Part shown: in pieces, positions 1 to 7,017 of the stretch
Layout: each line of letters opens with the position of its first letter
Position numbering within the stretch: the stretch's first letter is position 1
From: JAKORR01 sp964608495
Lineage (GTDB): Bacteria > Armatimonadota > Zipacnadia > Zipacnadales > FEN-943
Length of the DNA: 9,035 bases
Direction: 5' to 3'
NCBI GenBank assembly: GCA_964608495.1
Contig: CAZSOQ010000213.1
Coordinates: 1 to 9,035 of the forward strand
Program-made: the position numbers and the translations under genes
The notes under the pieces: model-generated
Seen by the model: only the letters and a program-made list of their open reading frames with translations
Databases searched by the model: none
Told to the model about the DNA's origin: nothing

Positions 1-305
1 CGGTGGCGCTGATCGGGGTGATCTCACAGGCCCTGCTGCCGACGAAGGGGCGGCCGGGGCGCATACCGGCCTTCGAGATAATGAGGTGCACGCCCGCCAT
101 CCGCGCCGTGATCCGCGAGGGCAAGACGCACATGATCTACAACCTGATCCAGGGCGGGCGCGAGGACGGCATGATCGTCCTGGACCAATACCTGACCGGG
201 TTGGTGCAGCAGGACCTGGTGGAGTACGAGCAGGCGCTGGCGAGGTCGTCCTATCCCAAGGAGTTGGCGCGTCGCTGCGGGCGCGCCGACAGCGCAGCCG
301 ATTAA
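1..305 (+). CDS. PilT-like type IV pilus retraction ATPase, C-terminal fragment (copy 1)
   Basis: This is the last 100 or so residues of a gene whose start lies upstream of the window; the reading frame is open from base 3 to a TAA at 303-305. The visible part aligns by eye with the C-terminal region of the complete PilT homologue just downstream: LIGVISQALL matches LVGVISQTLV, AIRAVIREGKTH matches SIRNLIREAKTH, and IVLDQYLTGLV matches FVLDQHLAQLV. This lies beyond the Walker and His boxes, which are outside the window. In characterised PilT proteins an AIRNLIRE motif in this region is needed for retraction; here it reads AIRAVIRE. PilT ATPases are cytoplasmic hexamers at the pilus base. The GTG at base 3 is an internal valine codon, not a start. 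Assignment to the PilT/PilU group is firm; which of the two is not decided. Confidence 0.88.
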   Translation, partial: VALIGVISQALLPTKGRPGRIPAFEIMRCTPAIRAVIREGKTHMIYNLIQGGREDGMIVLDQYLTGLVQQDLVEYEQALARSSYPKELARRCGRADSAAD

Positions 306-312
306 GCGTTCC

Positions 313-332
313 AGCGGGCCTTCGGGCCTGCT
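313..332 (+). other. RNA hairpin with cUUCGg tetraloop between the two pilT genes
   Basis: Bases 313-320 pair with 325-332 in an 8-bp stem containing one G-U pair, closed by the loop TTCG at 321-324 with a C-G closing pair. C(UUCG)G is a well-known exceptionally stable tetraloop. The hairpin starts 8 bases after the stop of the first pilT copy and ends 4 bases before the ribosome binding site of the second. No T-run follows, so it is not a classical intrinsic terminator. It could block 3' exonucleases, attenuate transcription, or set the relative expression of the two ATPases; these roles are inferred. Confidence 0.6.
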
Positions 333-336
333 CGCC

Positions 337-342
337 GGGAGG
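337..342 (+). promoter_or_regulatory. Ribosome binding site of the second pilT gene
   Basis: GGGAGG lies 8 bases before the ATG at 351, which is ideal Shine-Dalgarno spacing, and it supports that start over any internal one. Confidence 0.75.
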
Positions 343-350
343 TCTGGGTA

Positions 351-1526
351 ATGGCCAAGTACGAGATGGAAAAGCTCCTGGAGTTCACCGTCAAGCAGCA
401 AGCCTCGGACCTGGTGCTGAAGGAGGGTTCGCCGCCCATCCTGCGTATCAACGGCGACCTGGTGAGGCTCAAGTCGGAGCCTCTGCAGGGCGAGGACTCG
501 CGGGAGATCTCCTACCAGATTCTGACTGATGAGCAGATACGGAGATTCGAGGACCAGTTGGAGCTGGACTTGGCCTACCAGATCGAGGGGGTGGCGCGCT
601 TCCGCGTGAACCTGATGGTGCAGCGTGGGCGGGTGAGCACGGCGGCCCGAGTGATCCCCTTCCAGGTGAGGACGATAGAGGACCTGGGGCTGCCGGCGAT
701 CGTGCCCCATCTGTGCGACTACCCCCGAGGCCTGGTACTGGTGACGGGGCCGACGGGCTCGGGCAAGTCCACGACGCAGGCGGCCATGATCCACTATATC
801 AACGAGCGCAAGCCGCTGCACATCGTGACGGTCGAGGACCCCATCGAGTTTGTGCACGAGGACAAGCGGTGCCTGATCAACCAGCGCGAGCTGGGAGAGG
901 ACACGCTGAGCTTCGCCGACGCGCTAAAGTACGTGCTGCGGCAGGACCCGGACGTGATTCTGATCGGCGAGATGCGGGACCTGGAGACGATCGGGCTGGC
1001 CATCACGGCGGCAGAGACGGGGCACCTGGTGTTCGGGACCCTGCACACGGTTGACGCGGTGCAGACGGTGGACCGCGTGATAGACGTCTTCCCGCCGCAC
1101 CAGCAGCAGCAGGTGCGGATGCAGCTATCGGTCAACCTGGTGGGGGTGATCTCGCAGACGCTGGTGAAGACGGCGGACCTGGAGGGGCGAGTGGCGGGCT
1201 TCGAGACGATGGAGGCCATTGCGTCCATCCGCAACCTGATCCGCGAGGCCAAGACGCACCAGATTCGGTCCATGATCCAGACTGGGTCCAAGCGCAGCAT
1301 GTTCGTGCTGGACCAGCACCTGGCGCAGCTCGTGGTGGATGGCATGGCGGACTACGAGTCGGCGCGAGACAAGGCCGTGGACCCGATCGAGTTCGACGAC
1401 ATGGTGCGGGCCAAGAAGCCCGAGCTGGTCGAGGAGAGGGCCATGGGGGGCGTGCAGGCCGCGCGGAAGCAGGGGGACGAGGCCGCGTCCGAGTCTCGCG
1501 CCGCCGGCACCTCGGGGGGCAACTGA
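351..1526 (+). CDS. pilT: PilT/PilU-type twitching motility ATPase (complete, copy 2)
   Basis: A 391-residue hexameric ATPase of the secretion-ATPase superfamily that powers type IV pilus retraction from the cytoplasmic side of the inner membrane. The N-terminal PAS-like domain covers about residues 1-100, with the typical ASDLVLKEGSPPILRING opening. The RecA-like domain follows: Walker A GPTGSGKS at 133-140, Asp box VEDPIEF at 161-167, Walker B with DVILIGEMRDLETI at 201-214, and His box GHLVFGTLHT at 224-233. The retraction-associated motif SIRNLIRE is at 292-299. The start has a good ribosome binding site. PilT is usually about 345-380 residues; the extra length is a charged, Ala/Gly-rich, probably disordered tail from about residue 345. 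PilT and PilU are hard to tell apart by eye; the RNLIRE motif favours PilT. The gene follows a paralogue and is followed after 4 bases by a membrane protein gene, so an operon is likely. Confidence 0.95.
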   Translation: MAKYEMEKLLEFTVKQQASDLVLKEGSPPILRINGDLVRLKSEPLQGEDSREISYQILTDEQIRRFEDQLELDLAYQIEGVARFRVNLMVQRGRVSTAARVIPFQVRTIEDLGLPAIVPHLCDYPRGLVLVTGPTGSGKSTTQAAMIHYINERKPLHIVTVEDPIEFVHEDKRCLINQRELGEDTLSFADALKYVLRQDPDVILIGEMRDLETIGLAITAAETGHLVFGTLHTVDAVQTVDRVIDVFPPHQQQQVRMQLSVNLVGVISQTLVKTADLEGRVAGFETMEAIASIRNLIREAKTHQIRSMIQTGSKRSMFVLDQHLAQLVVDGMADYESARDKAVDPIEFDDMVRAKKPELVEERAMGGVQAARKQGDEAASESRAAGTSGGN

Positions 1527-1530
1527 GCCG

Positions 1531-2637
1531 ATGGCGGGCACGCCCTACAAGCGCCGCACGTCGGGGCCCAGCGGGCCGGATGCCGGCGACATCCTGGCCA
1601 ACTGGGCGAACACGATCGCGAAGGTCGGTATCCTGGCCATCGCTATTGCCTACGGGTACTACGCCTGGGCCATCGTGGGGGGCTACCTCTCGCGGCCGGT
1701 GGACGCCCGGGTGATGTCCAATCTTCAGATCATGGGCACGGTGTTGATCGTGGCCGGCGGTCTGGGGAGCGTGTGTTTTCTGCTGCTGACGCTGGACGAG
1801 GTGGCGTGGGCGGTGGTGGCCGGAGGCGCGGGTGCGGGGCTGCTGTTCGGGACGCCGGTGTTGATCGCCAGCTACGCGCGGGGGGCGCAGACGCAGTCGG
1901 TGGAGGTGGTGGCGCGGAACACGGCTCTGGCGGGCGAGATCGTGCTGGCGCTGGTGATTCTGCGGGTCTTCTACGAGATAGGCACCTACATACGCACGGG
2001 CCCGCGCACCAGGACGCAGGAGGAGAAGGACGCGGAGAAGCTGCGGCGCAAGGGCGCCGTGACGGCGAAGGTCTGGGCCCGCTGCTGGGATATGCCCTAC
2101 TGCCACGAGTTCGTGCGCGAGGAGTGCCCGGCGTACAAGGCTCACAAGACGTGCTGGAGGTTCGGGTACGGGTGCATGTGTCACCCGAAGCTGATCGAGA
2201 CGCTGATCCGGGCGTCGGCCGGGGGAGCTTCGGCGGTGGCGAAGGCGCGGCAGGCGGACTACGTGCGGTCGGACCTGGAAGCGGACGCGGGACTGAAGCC
2301 GGACGAGCGGACAATTCCCTGCAGCAAGTGCGCGATTTTCGCGGAGCATCAGCGGCAGAAGTTCCGCATTGTCAACCCGATCGTGGTCGTGGGCACGATT
2401 GTGGGGCTGGCCGTGGGCTACAAGCCAGTGATGGCGCTGTACACGGCTTTCCTGTCGCTGGTCTCCGGACTGGCCGCGCGGTTCACGCTGACAGACAACG
2501 TGGATCCGTCGCAGTGGTTCAGGTACTTGGACTCGCCGACGGTGAAGATCTTCTTCTACGTGATCCTGGGGACGCTGTTGCTGGCGTATCTGCTGAAGAC
2601 GGTGGAGTACCTGGTACTGACGAAGAAGTGGGTCTGA
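1531..2637 (+). CDS. Multi-pass membrane protein with Cys-rich (CW...CPAY...CW-like) cytoplasmic loop, unknown function
   Basis: A 368-residue protein I do not recognise as a named family. The ATG at 1531 is 4 bases after the pilT stop, with a G-run at 1514-1519 as a weak ribosome binding site; earlier in-frame starts would lie inside pilT. Hydrophobic segments are seen near residues 30-52, 64-87, 90-115, 131-153, 281-312 (one or two passes) and 338-360. By the positive-inside rule (KRR near residues 7-9, KLRRK at 170-174) the 155-278 loop should be cytoplasmic. That loop holds cysteines 185, 191, 199, 208, 215, 217, 264 and 267. The pattern CW-x4-C-x7-CPAY-x5-CW resembles the short 'two-CW' cysteine motif seen in some signalling proteins, and C264-x2-C267 adds a possible zinc or Fe-S ligand pair. 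Position suggests co-expression with the pilus motor; a metal- or redox-sensing role is inference only. Confidence 0.75.
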   Translation: MAGTPYKRRTSGPSGPDAGDILANWANTIAKVGILAIAIAYGYYAWAIVGGYLSRPVDARVMSNLQIMGTVLIVAGGLGSVCFLLLTLDEVAWAVVAGGAGAGLLFGTPVLIASYARGAQTQSVEVVARNTALAGEIVLALVILRVFYEIGTYIRTGPRTRTQEEKDAEKLRRKGAVTAKVWARCWDMPYCHEFVREECPAYKAHKTCWRFGYGCMCHPKLIETLIRASAGGASAVAKARQADYVRSDLEADAGLKPDERTIPCSKCAIFAEHQRQKFRIVNPIVVVGTIVGLAVGYKPVMALYTAFLSLVSGLAARFTLTDNVDPSQWFRYLDSPTVKIFFYVILGTLLLAYLLKTVEYLVLTKKWV

Positions 2638-2728
2638 GCGCCGCCGGCGGCCTCGCGGCGTGCCCTGCCCGATGTGAGCCGGCGCGGCGCCGGCGTCGCG
2701 CAGTGATGACGGCTGAGGCCACTAGCCC
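2638..2728. other. GC-rich intergenic gap with palindromes
   Basis: The 91 bases between the Cys-rich membrane protein and the glycosidase-like gene hold a perfect 12-base palindrome at 2640-2651, starting 2 bases after the stop codon. A 17-base inverted repeat at 2678-2694 has 8-base arms around a single central G. No T-run follows either, so a terminator is possible but not shown. No clear -35/-10 pair was seen. Confidence 0.45.
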
Positions 2729-4828
2729 GTGCAAGGTCCCCGCAGGCACTCCAGGACCGAATCCGATTCTCCCCAGGCGCTGCGCCTGAAGCGGCGGCAG
2801 CGCCATCAGGTATCCTGCGCCCGGGTGGTGCTGCTCCTCGTTCTGCTCGTGGTGGGGATGGCGAACCGGGGATGGCTGGCGGGCCGTCTGGGCCTGGGGC
2901 GGTCGCGGCCGGAAGCCGCGGAGGCCAGGCCGCGCTTTCCTCTGCAGCTCATCGTGAAGACGCCCGTGTGCTACCGGTACGACCTGGTGCCGGTGATCCT
3001 GGAGGCTCGCGACGCCGGGAACAGGGCTGCGCCTCTGCCCGAGCCGCCTGTGATCCGGGTGCTGTACGCCGGGGAGCCGCAGACGACGGTGGGGCACGTT
3101 GACCGGCTGAGCCCGGGGTACGACCGGCAGCTCGTGCAGTACCGAGCGTGGTGGCCGGTGCCCTGGAACGCCAAGCCGGGCAGGTATGTGGTGGAGGCCC
3201 GCTGCGACCTGAAGGACGTGGCCGCGTGGGACTGGGACGGTGAGGTGCGGGAGGCCGGGGAAGGGGAGGACAATCGGATCGCGGAGGTGGTGTGCAGGAG
3301 GTCCTTCACGATCCGGGCGCGCACTCCGGCGCGGATCGCGCCCGGCCTGTGCGCGGTGACGTGGGAGCAGCACATCCCGACGGGAAGGGTGCAGAAGCCG
3401 GACGGGGCGTGGGGGGACTGGCGCGCGCTGCTGGACTGGGCCGAGTTCATGGGCGCCGACGCGCTGTGGTGTCGGGGAGCGATCACGAAGGTAGACAAGA
3501 GCTGGTCGCTGTCCATGGAGCAGCCCTTCGTGCCCACGGACCAGGAGATGATGCACAGGGTGGCGCGGGAGGCCCACCGGCGGGGGCTGAAGTTCGGGAC
3601 GTGGGCCGTGGCCTTCTCGACCTTCCCCCACAACAGCAACGCGGGGAAGCCGCCCTACCGGTTCGCGCAGGCCGTGCGGCCCGACGGGTCGCTGGCGAAC
3701 CATGACTTCGTATCGCTGCTGGACGAGGACAGGCCCAGGCAACTGGCGGAGTTTCTGCAGCGGATGGCGCAGGATGCGAACGTGGACATGGTGGGGTTCG
3801 ACTACTTCCGGCCCGACCGGGGGGGCTTCGAGATCTCGGACCAGTTCGCCAAGCGGATGCCGGTGAACCTGCCGGCGGGGTTCGCCCGGTGGCCACAGTC
3901 GAAGCGATGGGCCTATGTGGCGCGCAAGGTGGAGTATGAGTGGCGGAGCGACCCGGACTTCTACGAGCAGTGGAACTGGTTCCGCACGCACCTATTGACC
4001 CAGCGACTGGTGGAGGTCCGGCGGCTGGCGAAGGCGGACAAGCCGGTGTGGGTGTTCATGTTCGGCTGGTATCACGGCCAGCAGATCGGGCAGGACCCGC
4101 TGATGCTGACGGACGCGGGGGCCGATGCGCTGGCGGTGATGCTGTACCAGGTGGAGAGCCTGGAGCACTTCAAGCTGATGACGAGCCAGTGGCGCGAGTA
4201 TCTGGAGGCGGGGAACTGCAATCTGCTGCCGGGCGACCAGGTGGACTTCCTGTGGCATCAGAAGATGACCCAGCCGCGCGCGGCGCCCGAGGAGCTCTAC
4301 CGGCGCATGATGGTCGCCCACTCGTCGTTCCAGAAGGGCAGCGTGTGCACGGGGGCCTTCTGGCACGACATCTCTCGGGCCCTGACCGGACGCTTCAAGC
4401 CCTACACGGGGCGGGAATGGGCGCTGGCGGGCGCCGCCGCCTTCTCGGCCATCCGGCGGAGCTGGCAGGTGTACCCACTGGCCGCCGAGCTGCTGGTGCC
4501 GGAGGAGGTGTCCGTCGGGGAGCCCTTCCAGGCCAAGCTGCGGCTGAAGAGCCTGGTGGCACGGCCGGTGTCGGGGATCGAGATCAGCCTGGAAGACACG
4601 CCGCAGGTTCAGGGCGAGGGGAGCACGGCTAGACGCGTGCCGGAGCTGCCGGCCGGGGCTGAGCTGGCCGTGCCGTGGGACCTCAAGGTCCGCGCCCACG
4701 ATCCGCGTCGAGGCGATCGGTTCATGGTGGCCCTGCGGATTGAGTGGGCCGACGGGGACTACGGGGCCAAGGTCCGCAGGGACGCCCCGCGGACCCTGGT
4801 CGTCATGAAGTGGCTGAACGCCAGGTGA
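2729..4828 (+). CDS. Membrane-anchored or secreted glycoside-hydrolase-like TIM-barrel protein
   Basis: A 699-residue protein. A GTG start at 2729 is the first possible start after an in-frame TAG at 2723-2725. It retains a basic stretch (KRRQRH, 21-26) before a hydrophobic segment at about 31-46, which reads as a signal anchor or uncleaved signal peptide. A later GTG pair at residues 33-34 would remove that basic part. A beta-rich region follows to about 197. A barrel-like core of about 205-575 has alternating strands and helices, including LKFGTWAVAF at 287-296, MVGFDYFRPD at 354-363, VWVFMFGWYHG at 440-450 and ALAVMLYQVES at 467-477. The FDYFRP segment resembles the strand-4 'DY.R.P' signature of GH-like families such as GHL10/DUF187, with D358 a possible functional acid. 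Residues 582-697 look like an immunoglobulin-like beta-sandwich. The likely role is binding or cleavage of extracellular polysaccharide; substrate and activity are unknown. Confidence 0.7.
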   Translation: MQGPRRHSRTESDSPQALRLKRRQRHQVSCARVVLLLVLLVVGMANRGWLAGRLGLGRSRPEAAEARPRFPLQLIVKTPVCYRYDLVPVILEARDAGNRAAPLPEPPVIRVLYAGEPQTTVGHVDRLSPGYDRQLVQYRAWWPVPWNAKPGRYVVEARCDLKDVAAWDWDGEVREAGEGEDNRIAEVVCRRSFTIRARTPARIAPGLCAVTWEQHIPTGRVQKPDGAWGDWRALLDWAEFMGADALWCRGAITKVDKSWSLSMEQPFVPTDQEMMHRVAREAHRRGLKFGTWAVAFSTFPHNSNAGKPPYRFAQAVRPDGSLANHDFVSLLDEDRPRQLAEFLQRMAQDANVDMVGFDYFRPDRGGFEISDQFAKRMPVNLPAGFARWPQSKRWAYVARKVEYEWRSDPDFYEQWNWFRTHLLTQRLVEVRRLAKADKPVWVFMFGWYHGQQIGQDPLMLTDAGADALAVMLYQVESLEHFKLMTSQWREYLEAGNCNLLPGDQVDFLWHQKMTQPRAAPEELYRRMMVAHSSFQKGSVCTGAFWHDISRALTGRFKPYTGREWALAGAAAFSAIRRSWQVYPLAAELLVPEEVSVGEPFQAKLRLKSLVARPVSGIEISLEDTPQVQGEGSTARRVPELPAGAELAVPWDLKVRAHDPRRGDRFMVALRIEWADGDYGAKVRRDAPRTLVVMKWLNAR

Positions 4829-4935
4829 CCCCGTCGCGCGGTAGCGGCGATGCGGCGGGGGACCGCCTGGAGGTGGGGCGGGGCTCGGCCGCGAACCACC
4901 GTCAACCGACCCGCCCTGGGTAAGGGGCAAGAGCC
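4829..4935. other. Intergenic gap, no identified element
   Basis: These 107 GC-rich bases separate the glycosidase-like gene from the sugar isomerase gene. I see no convincing promoter hexamers, terminator or small gene; only the ribosome binding site at the right-hand end is clear. Being the longest gap in the window, it is the most likely place for a promoter for the downstream pair. Confidence 0.4.
4922..4927 (+). promoter_or_regulatory. Ribosome binding site deciding the GTG start at 4936
   Basis: AAGGGG sits 8 bases before the GTG at 4936, which makes this the preferred start. The N-terminus it gives, MKLSILSDE, fits the first beta-strand of the barrel family. Confidence 0.6.
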
Positions 4936-5745
4936 GTGAAGCTGTCAATCCTGAGCGATGAGATATCGAGTGATCCGGGCAGTGCCGCCGAGCTGGCTGC
5001 CGAGTGGGGTCTGAAGCACTTCGAGCTGCGCGGCTGGTACCGCCGGCGGGCGCCGGCGGGGATGTCGGACGAGGATATGGTCGGTCTGCGCAAGACGTGG
5101 CAGGGGTTCGGGCTGGACTGCCCGAGCATCTCGCCGGGGCTGTTCAAGGTGCGGCTGGATGACCCCGCGCTCGAGGAGCATCGGGGGCCCTTCCGCGAGC
5201 GCTGCTTCGATCTGGCCGAGGCGATGGGGGCGCGCGTCGTGGTGTGCTTCCCGCCGATCCTGGCCGAGGGTGAGGGATGGCGCGACTGGCCGGCGAGCGT
5301 GGTCGAGGACCTGCGGGGCGCCGCCGAGGCCGCGCGGGCGCGGGGCCTGGTGCTGGCGCTGGAGAACGAGCCGTCCTGCTACGGCGGGTGTGGGCTGGCC
5401 CTGGCGGAACTGGTGGCCGAGGTCGGGCATCCGGGCCTGCGGGCGAACTGGGACCCCGGCAACCACACCCACGCGACGGGCGAGGACTATCGCGAGCCCT
5501 ACGCGGCTCTGAAGCCGTACCACGTGCACACGCACGTGAAGGACTATGCGGGCAAGGGGGCACGGGCGGCGCCTCCCGGCGAGGGGGGAGTGGACTGGCT
5601 GGGCCAACTACGGGCGCTGAAGAAGGACGGGTACAAGGGCCTGATCGTGCTGGAGACGCACTTCGAGCCGCGGATCGCGGGGAGCCAGCGCTGCATCCAG
5701 CACATGCGGGACCTGCTGGCCCAGGCAGGGGAGGAGGCGGAGTAG
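4936..5745 (+). CDS. Sugar phosphate isomerase/epimerase (xylose isomerase-like TIM barrel)
   Basis: A 269-residue soluble protein of the AP endonuclease 2 / xylose isomerase-like superfamily, whose members isomerise or epimerise sugars and inositols using a divalent metal. Family positions are visible in order: KLSILSDEIS as strand 1; E30 in FELRGW; GARVVVCFPP (98-107); the metal-ligand glutamate E143 in LALENEP; D173 in NWDPGNHTH; H200 and D203 in HVHTHVKD; and E240 in LIVLETH. All usual metal-site acids and histidines therefore appear present, so the enzyme is probably active. The length is typical for the family. It is followed 3 bases after its stop by a methyltransferase gene, so the two are probably co-translated. 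The substrate cannot be told from sequence; relatives act on inositols, tagatose, hydroxypyruvate and other compounds. Confidence 0.88.
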   Translation: MKLSILSDEISSDPGSAAELAAEWGLKHFELRGWYRRRAPAGMSDEDMVGLRKTWQGFGLDCPSISPGLFKVRLDDPALEEHRGPFRERCFDLAEAMGARVVVCFPPILAEGEGWRDWPASVVEDLRGAAEAARARGLVLALENEPSCYGGCGLALAELVAEVGHPGLRANWDPGNHTHATGEDYREPYAALKPYHVHTHVKDYAGKGARAAPPGEGGVDWLGQLRALKKDGYKGLIVLETHFEPRIAGSQRCIQHMRDLLAQAGEEAE

Positions 5746-5748
5746 GAC

Positions 5749-6555
5749 TTGCCGTCGCCGGAAGCGAAGCCGGAGCCCGAGGCGAGCGAGGAGGGCTACA
5801 CGGAGCCCGGCCAGGGCGAGTTCGACGCCGTGGCCGAGCACTACGACCACCTGATGCGGTCGGTGCCCTACGACCGGTGGGTGGACTACGTCGAGCAACT
5901 GATGGAGCGGCTCGGGATCCGGCCGCGGCGGATCCTGGACCTGTGCTGCGGGACGGGGAAGGTGGGCAGCGAGCTGCTGCGCCGGGGGTACGAGGCGCTG
6001 GGGGTGGACCTGTCCGAGCAGATGACGAGGCGGTGTCGGTGCCAGAGCCCACCGCTGCCCGCGGCGGTGATGGACGCCCGACGCCTGGGCCTGCGCGAGG
6101 CCAGCCTGGACGTGGTCCTGTCGCTGTACGACAGCCTGAACTACATCCTGAAGCCCGAGGACCTGCTGGCGTGCTTCGTGGGTGTGGCGAGGGGTCTGCG
6201 GCCGACGGGGTGGCTGATCTTCGACATGAATACCACCTTCGCCCTGGCGGCGGGGCTCTTCGCGCACAGCAACGTTGGCAGTGGGGATAAGCTGGAGTAC
6301 GAGTGGATCCCCACGTATGACCCGGCGACGCGGATCTGTAGAGTGGAGATGAACTTCGTGTGGCGGGGCGATGGGGGCAAGAGGAGATACAGGGAAGTGC
6401 ACTACCAGAGGGCCTACGAGGTGCGTGAGCTGCGCGCCATGCTGCAGCAGGCGGGCTTCGAGGCCCTGCGCTTCTACCACGCCTACACGCTCAGCCGGCC
6501 CAGCCGATGGAGCGACAGGGTTTTCGTGATGGCGCGCAAGGCGGGGAGCGGCTGA
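5749..6555 (+). CDS. Class I SAM-dependent methyltransferase
   Basis: A 268-residue cytosolic protein with a Rossmann-type methyltransferase fold. Motif I is ILDLCCGTGKVGSELL (62-77), followed by the acidic end of strand 2 at GVDLSEQM (85-92). VMDARRL (107-113) is the strand-3 region, and LDVVLSLYDSLNYI (120-133) is motif IV with the D-x-LNY pattern seen in small-molecule methyltransferases. WLIFDMNT (155-162) follows. The conserved N-terminal FDAVAEHYDHLMRSVPYDRWVDY (25-47) begins after a 24-residue Pro/Glu-rich extension. The start is TTG at 5749, 3 bases after the upstream stop, with GGAGG at 5733-5737 inside the upstream gene. The Pro/Glu extension may not be real if a later start is used, but none with a better ribosome binding site was seen. 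The methyl acceptor is unknown. Confidence 0.88.
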   Translation: MPSPEAKPEPEASEEGYTEPGQGEFDAVAEHYDHLMRSVPYDRWVDYVEQLMERLGIRPRRILDLCCGTGKVGSELLRRGYEALGVDLSEQMTRRCRCQSPPLPAAVMDARRLGLREASLDVVLSLYDSLNYILKPEDLLACFVGVARGLRPTGWLIFDMNTTFALAAGLFAHSNVGSGDKLEYEWIPTYDPATRICRVEMNFVWRGDGGKRRYREVHYQRAYEVRELRAMLQQAGFEALRFYHAYTLSRPSRWSDRVFVMARKAGSG

Positions 6556-6580
6556 GGCGGGTGAAGCGCCCCCACAAGCA

Positions 6581-6586
6581 AAGGAG
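6581..6586 (+). promoter_or_regulatory. Ribosome binding site deciding the lipoprotein start
   Basis: AAGGAG is a strong Shine-Dalgarno sequence 11 bases before ATG 6598. The alternative in-frame GTG at 6586 overlaps it and so cannot use it, which decides for the ATG. Confidence 0.7.
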
Positions 6587-6597
6587 TGCCGACACAA

Positions 6598-7017
6598 ATG
6601 TGCTATCGCTGGTCGCGGCTTATGGTCGTGGCCGTGTTGTGCCTGGTGGTGGTCGGGTGTGGCAAGGGCAGGGAAGCGGCGTCGCCGGAGGCCGTGGCCA
6701 AGGAATTCGTGGAGGCGCTCAAGGCGGGCGAGTACGCGAAGGCGTCGGACCTGATGGCGTGGGAGCGGATCTCGGAGAGTCGGAATGCCGATTTTTCGAC
6801 CTTTGCCACCAGCCAGCGCAATCTCATCATCTCCAAGACGAAGGAAGACGAGCAGGGGCAACTGCAGGCCGTGGCGGCGCGCCTGGCGGGAGCCGAGGTG
6901 GGCCCGGCGCAGGTTAGCGGCGAGAGCGCGACGGTGACGGTACAGACCCAGTCGGGCCCGGCCACCATCACGCTGCGCAAGGAAGACAAGGGGTGGGGGG
7001 TCTACAGCGTGCAGTAG
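6598..7017 (+). CDS. Small lipoprotein, DUF4878-like (NTF2-like) fold
   Basis: A 139-residue protein with a lipoprotein signal peptide: R4 and R7, a hydrophobic core VVAVLCLVV, and lipobox VVGC with the lipidated cysteine at residue 21. The mature part begins with a helix pattern ASPEAVAKEFVEALKAGEYA (28-47), typical of DUF4878/NTF2-like lipoproteins ('AV..F..AL..GD...A..L'). It ends in beta-strands with VTVQTQSGPATITLRKED and a final WGVYSV. This architecture is common in small secreted lipoproteins, many of unknown function. It follows the methyltransferase by 42 bases and has its own strong ribosome binding site. Function is unknown; cell-envelope localisation is well supported. Confidence 0.8.
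   Translation: MCYRWSRLMVVAVLCLVVVGCGKGREAASPEAVAKEFVEALKAGEYAKASDLMAWERISESRNADFSTFATSQRNLIISKTKEDEQGQLQAVAARLAGAEVGPAQVSGESATVTVQTQSGPATITLRKEDKGWGVYSVQ

Noticed and set aside
1339..1530. Upstream extension of the Cys-rich membrane protein to an ATG inside pilT
   Set aside because: The extra 64 residues are Arg/Pro-rich out-of-frame pilT sequence; the ATG at 1531 gives a clean N-terminus followed by a membrane segment.
1132..2349. Long antisense ORF over the pilT end and the Cys-rich membrane protein gene
   Set aside because: The Arg/Pro/His-rich sequence is typical of the reverse strand of high-GC genes, with no recognisable motif; the + strand frame has clear domains.
2640..2694. Inverted repeats as a classical rho-independent terminator
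   Set aside because: Arms exist but no T-run follows, so only a hairpin can be claimed.
2519..3991. Long antisense ORF over the glycosidase-like gene
   Set aside because: Composition is that of antisense to GC-rich coding DNA, with no start context or domain.
5277..6290. Second + strand ORF of 337 codons overlapping the isomerase and methyltransferase
   Set aside because: Gly/Arg/Ala-rich frame-shift shadow with no motif; the other + frame carries the metal-site and SAM-binding residues.
6586..6597. GTG 6586 as the lipoprotein start
   Set aside because: It overlaps the strong AAGGAG ribosome binding site; ATG 6598 is better placed and gives a normal-length signal peptide.
5608..6861. Antisense ORF over the isomerase, methyltransferase and lipoprotein genes
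   Set aside because: It spans three well-supported + strand genes and is rich in low-complexity Arg/His/Pro.
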